A DNA stretch of 7,029 bases, from contig URKO01000058.1 in NCBI GenBank assembly GCA_900548415.1, positions 1 through 7,029 of the forward strand, written 5' to 3'. The stretch is from an uncultured Porphyromonas sp. (GTDB lineage Bacteria > Bacteroidota > Bacteroidia > Bacteroidales > Porphyromonadaceae). Both the position numbers and the translations under genes were made by a program. The stretch's first letter is position 1. Each line of letters opens with the position of its first letter. The notes below the pieces were generated by a model. The model was given only the letters and a program-made list of their open reading frames with translations, searched no databases and was not told where the DNA came from. Positions 6,171 to 7,029 of this stretch are shown one piece after another.

Positions 6171-6943
6171 TTGATCAGCTGCGTGCGACTATCCTGATCG
6201 GTTCTGGCAGGCTCCTTCTCGGAGCGCGGCACCATGCTCTGGGCGAGGTAGTCAGGACGATTGGCGTAGATGTATAGGACGCTACCCCCCTTGATCGCGT
6301 CAATGATCGGACGCGCCAGTGCACGAGGCACTGCGGGGCAACCGTAGCTACGCCCGAGACGTCCCTGTCGGATGATCTGATCATTCACATAAGCGGCACC
6401 ATGTACGACGATAGCACGAGCCCGTGCCTGATCGTTGTACCCACGCTCCAGCCCGTCGAGACGTAGCGAGTAGCCGTTGCTCCCGCTGTAAGTCTCATTG
6501 GTTAGGTAAAAGCCCAGAGAGCTCTGATGAGAGTTCGGTTGATTGGAAAAAGAGGTAGCGTAGTTCTCCCCACTACCACGTCCATGCGCGCAGAGCGTAG
6601 CATAGAGGAGCTTACCCTGCTCCATATCGATAACAAACATACGCTCCTGAGTCGAGGGCTTGGAGAAGTCCACAATGGTGAGCCGTGAGCGATGCTTATT
6701 TGAGATCTGATTGTATCCCCGCACGCCAAGACTAAAAGCCTCAAACGAGAGCCTCCCCTCCAGTCCCATCTGCTGGTAGAGCTGACTGATCTGCTGTCGC
6801 TCTGCAGAGGTCGGTACGACCGTCACATGGTGTCCCGTGGGCGGTATGTTCCACAGCGAGACATCAGACCCAGCTACGTAGCTAGGCATGAGTATCATCA
6901 AGATTATCAACCATCTAAGTGAAGAGCTGTGAAGCGTATGCAT
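6167..6943 (-). CDS. Secreted L,D-transpeptidase-like protein (YkuD_2 type)
   Basis: This is a 258-residue exported protein. A hydrophobic segment at about residues 11-24 (WLIILMILMPSYVA) after Arg10 looks like a signal peptide, with cleavage possible after VAG at 25. The catalytic domain spans about 85-230. SSLGFYL (141-147) and ARAIVVHGAAYV with His181 precede GRSYGCPAVP with the nucleophile Cys202, the His...S-x-G-C-P signature of the murein L,D-transpeptidase catalytic family common in Bacteroidetes. It probably acts on peptidoglycan or attached substrates in the periplasm, but the activity of this subfamily is less well established than that of classical YkuD. The frame has an earlier ATG at 6961. 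The -7 promoter element ends at 6970, so that start would leave only a few leader bases; the ATG at 6943 gives about 20 nt and a more conventional signal peptide, so I prefer it. The C-terminal tail (about 238-258) is charged and of unknown use. Confidence 0.87.
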   Translation of the reverse strand: MHTLHSSSLRWLIILMILMPSYVAGSDVSLWNIPPTGHHVTVVPTSAERQQISQLYQQMGLEGRLSFEAFSLGVRGYNQISNKHRSRLTIVDFSKPSTQERMFVIDMEQGKLLYATLCAHGRGSGENYATSFSNQPNSHQSSLGFYLTNETYSGSNGYSLRLDGLERGYNDQARARAIVVHGAAYVNDQIIRQGRLGRSYGCPAVPRALARPIIDAIKGGSVLYIYANRPDYLAQSMVPRSEKEPARTDQDSRTQLIN

Positions 6944-6969
6944 ATCTAGTAAAAGGCTCATTAACGCGC

Positions 6970-6977
6970 CAAAGGTA
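6970..6977 (-). promoter_or_regulatory. -7 promoter element of the L,D-transpeptidase gene
   Basis: On the minus strand 6977-6970 reads TACCTTTG, a perfect TAnnTTTG Bacteroidetes -7 element. Transcription is expected to start about 5 nt downstream, near 6965. No TTTG-like -33 element is found at the usual distance. That position is occupied instead by the degenerate 7-bp tandem repeat. Confidence 0.6.
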
Positions 6978-6986
6978 CGAAAAAGA

Positions 6987-7028
6987 GATTAGATGTTAGA
7001 GGTTAGAAATTAGAGGTCAGAGGCTAGA
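6987..7028. repeat. Degenerate 7-bp tandem repeat, continuing past window edge
   Basis: Six consecutive heptamers of the form nnTTAGA occupy this stretch: GATTAGA, TGTTAGA, GGTTAGA, AATTAGA, GGTCAGA, GGCTAGA. The last two differ by one base in the TTAGA core. The array is not resolved at its right end because the window stops. It lies immediately upstream of the L,D-transpeptidase -7 element and covers the -33 region. Confidence 0.75.
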
Positions 7029-7029
7029 T

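Overview
The window looks like a chromosomal segment of a Bacteroidota bacterium, most likely a moderately GC-rich Porphyromonas or a close Bacteroidales relative. Three lines of evidence support this. First, the promoters have the Bacteroidetes -7 form (TAnnTTTG), with perfect or near-perfect matches upstream of three transcription units. Second, the starts have A-rich or featureless leaders and no Shine-Dalgarno sequence. Third, the proteins include Bacteroidetes-type families: a eukaryote-like GT3 glycogen synthase, a YkuD_2-type L,D-transpeptidase and a small AlkD-like HEAT protein. Genus and species are inference. There are no rRNA or tRNA genes, CRISPR arrays or insertion sequences that I can recognise.

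Layout. At the left edge, on the minus strand, is the 5' part of a NYN (PIN-like nuclease) gene that runs off the window. It is visibly AT-richer (about 44% GC) than the rest (near 57-60% where sampled). A divergent intergenic region (198-476) carries one promoter facing each way. From 477 to 6170 five plus-strand genes form a tight apparent operon: an M20 metallodipeptidase, an MtaD-type nucleoside deaminase, a trimeric-type purine nucleoside phosphorylase, a small AlkD-like HEAT-repeat protein and a GT3 glycogen synthase. Gaps are 6 and 31 nt, followed by two successive 8-nt overlaps. On the minus strand a secreted L,D-transpeptidase-like protein ends against the glycogen synthase gene. The two convergent stop codons share one CTAG palindrome. 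The right edge, upstream of this gene, holds a degenerate 7-bp tandem repeat that continues to the window end.

How the genes may work together. MtaD and the phosphorylase make a coherent two-step purine salvage module: deaminate the adenine nucleoside (methylthioadenosine, S-adenosylhomocysteine or adenosine), then phosphorolyse the resulting 6-oxopurine nucleoside. The phosphorylase keeps the catalytic and 6-oxopurine-recognition residues of trimeric PNPs. It appears to lack the histidine that holds the ribose 5'-OH, so it could be adapted to 5'-modified nucleosides such as methylthioinosine. The dipeptidase fits an amino-acid/peptide-fermenting lifestyle. Glycogen synthase is the storage end of sugar-phosphate metabolism. 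The AlkD-like protein lacks the Trp/Asp active-site motif expected of an AlkD glycosylase and its role is unknown. No clearly new multi-gene defence or mobile system is visible. The most interesting leads are the phosphorylase substitution, the AlkD-like protein coupled between two metabolic genes, and the repeat-laden promoter regions.
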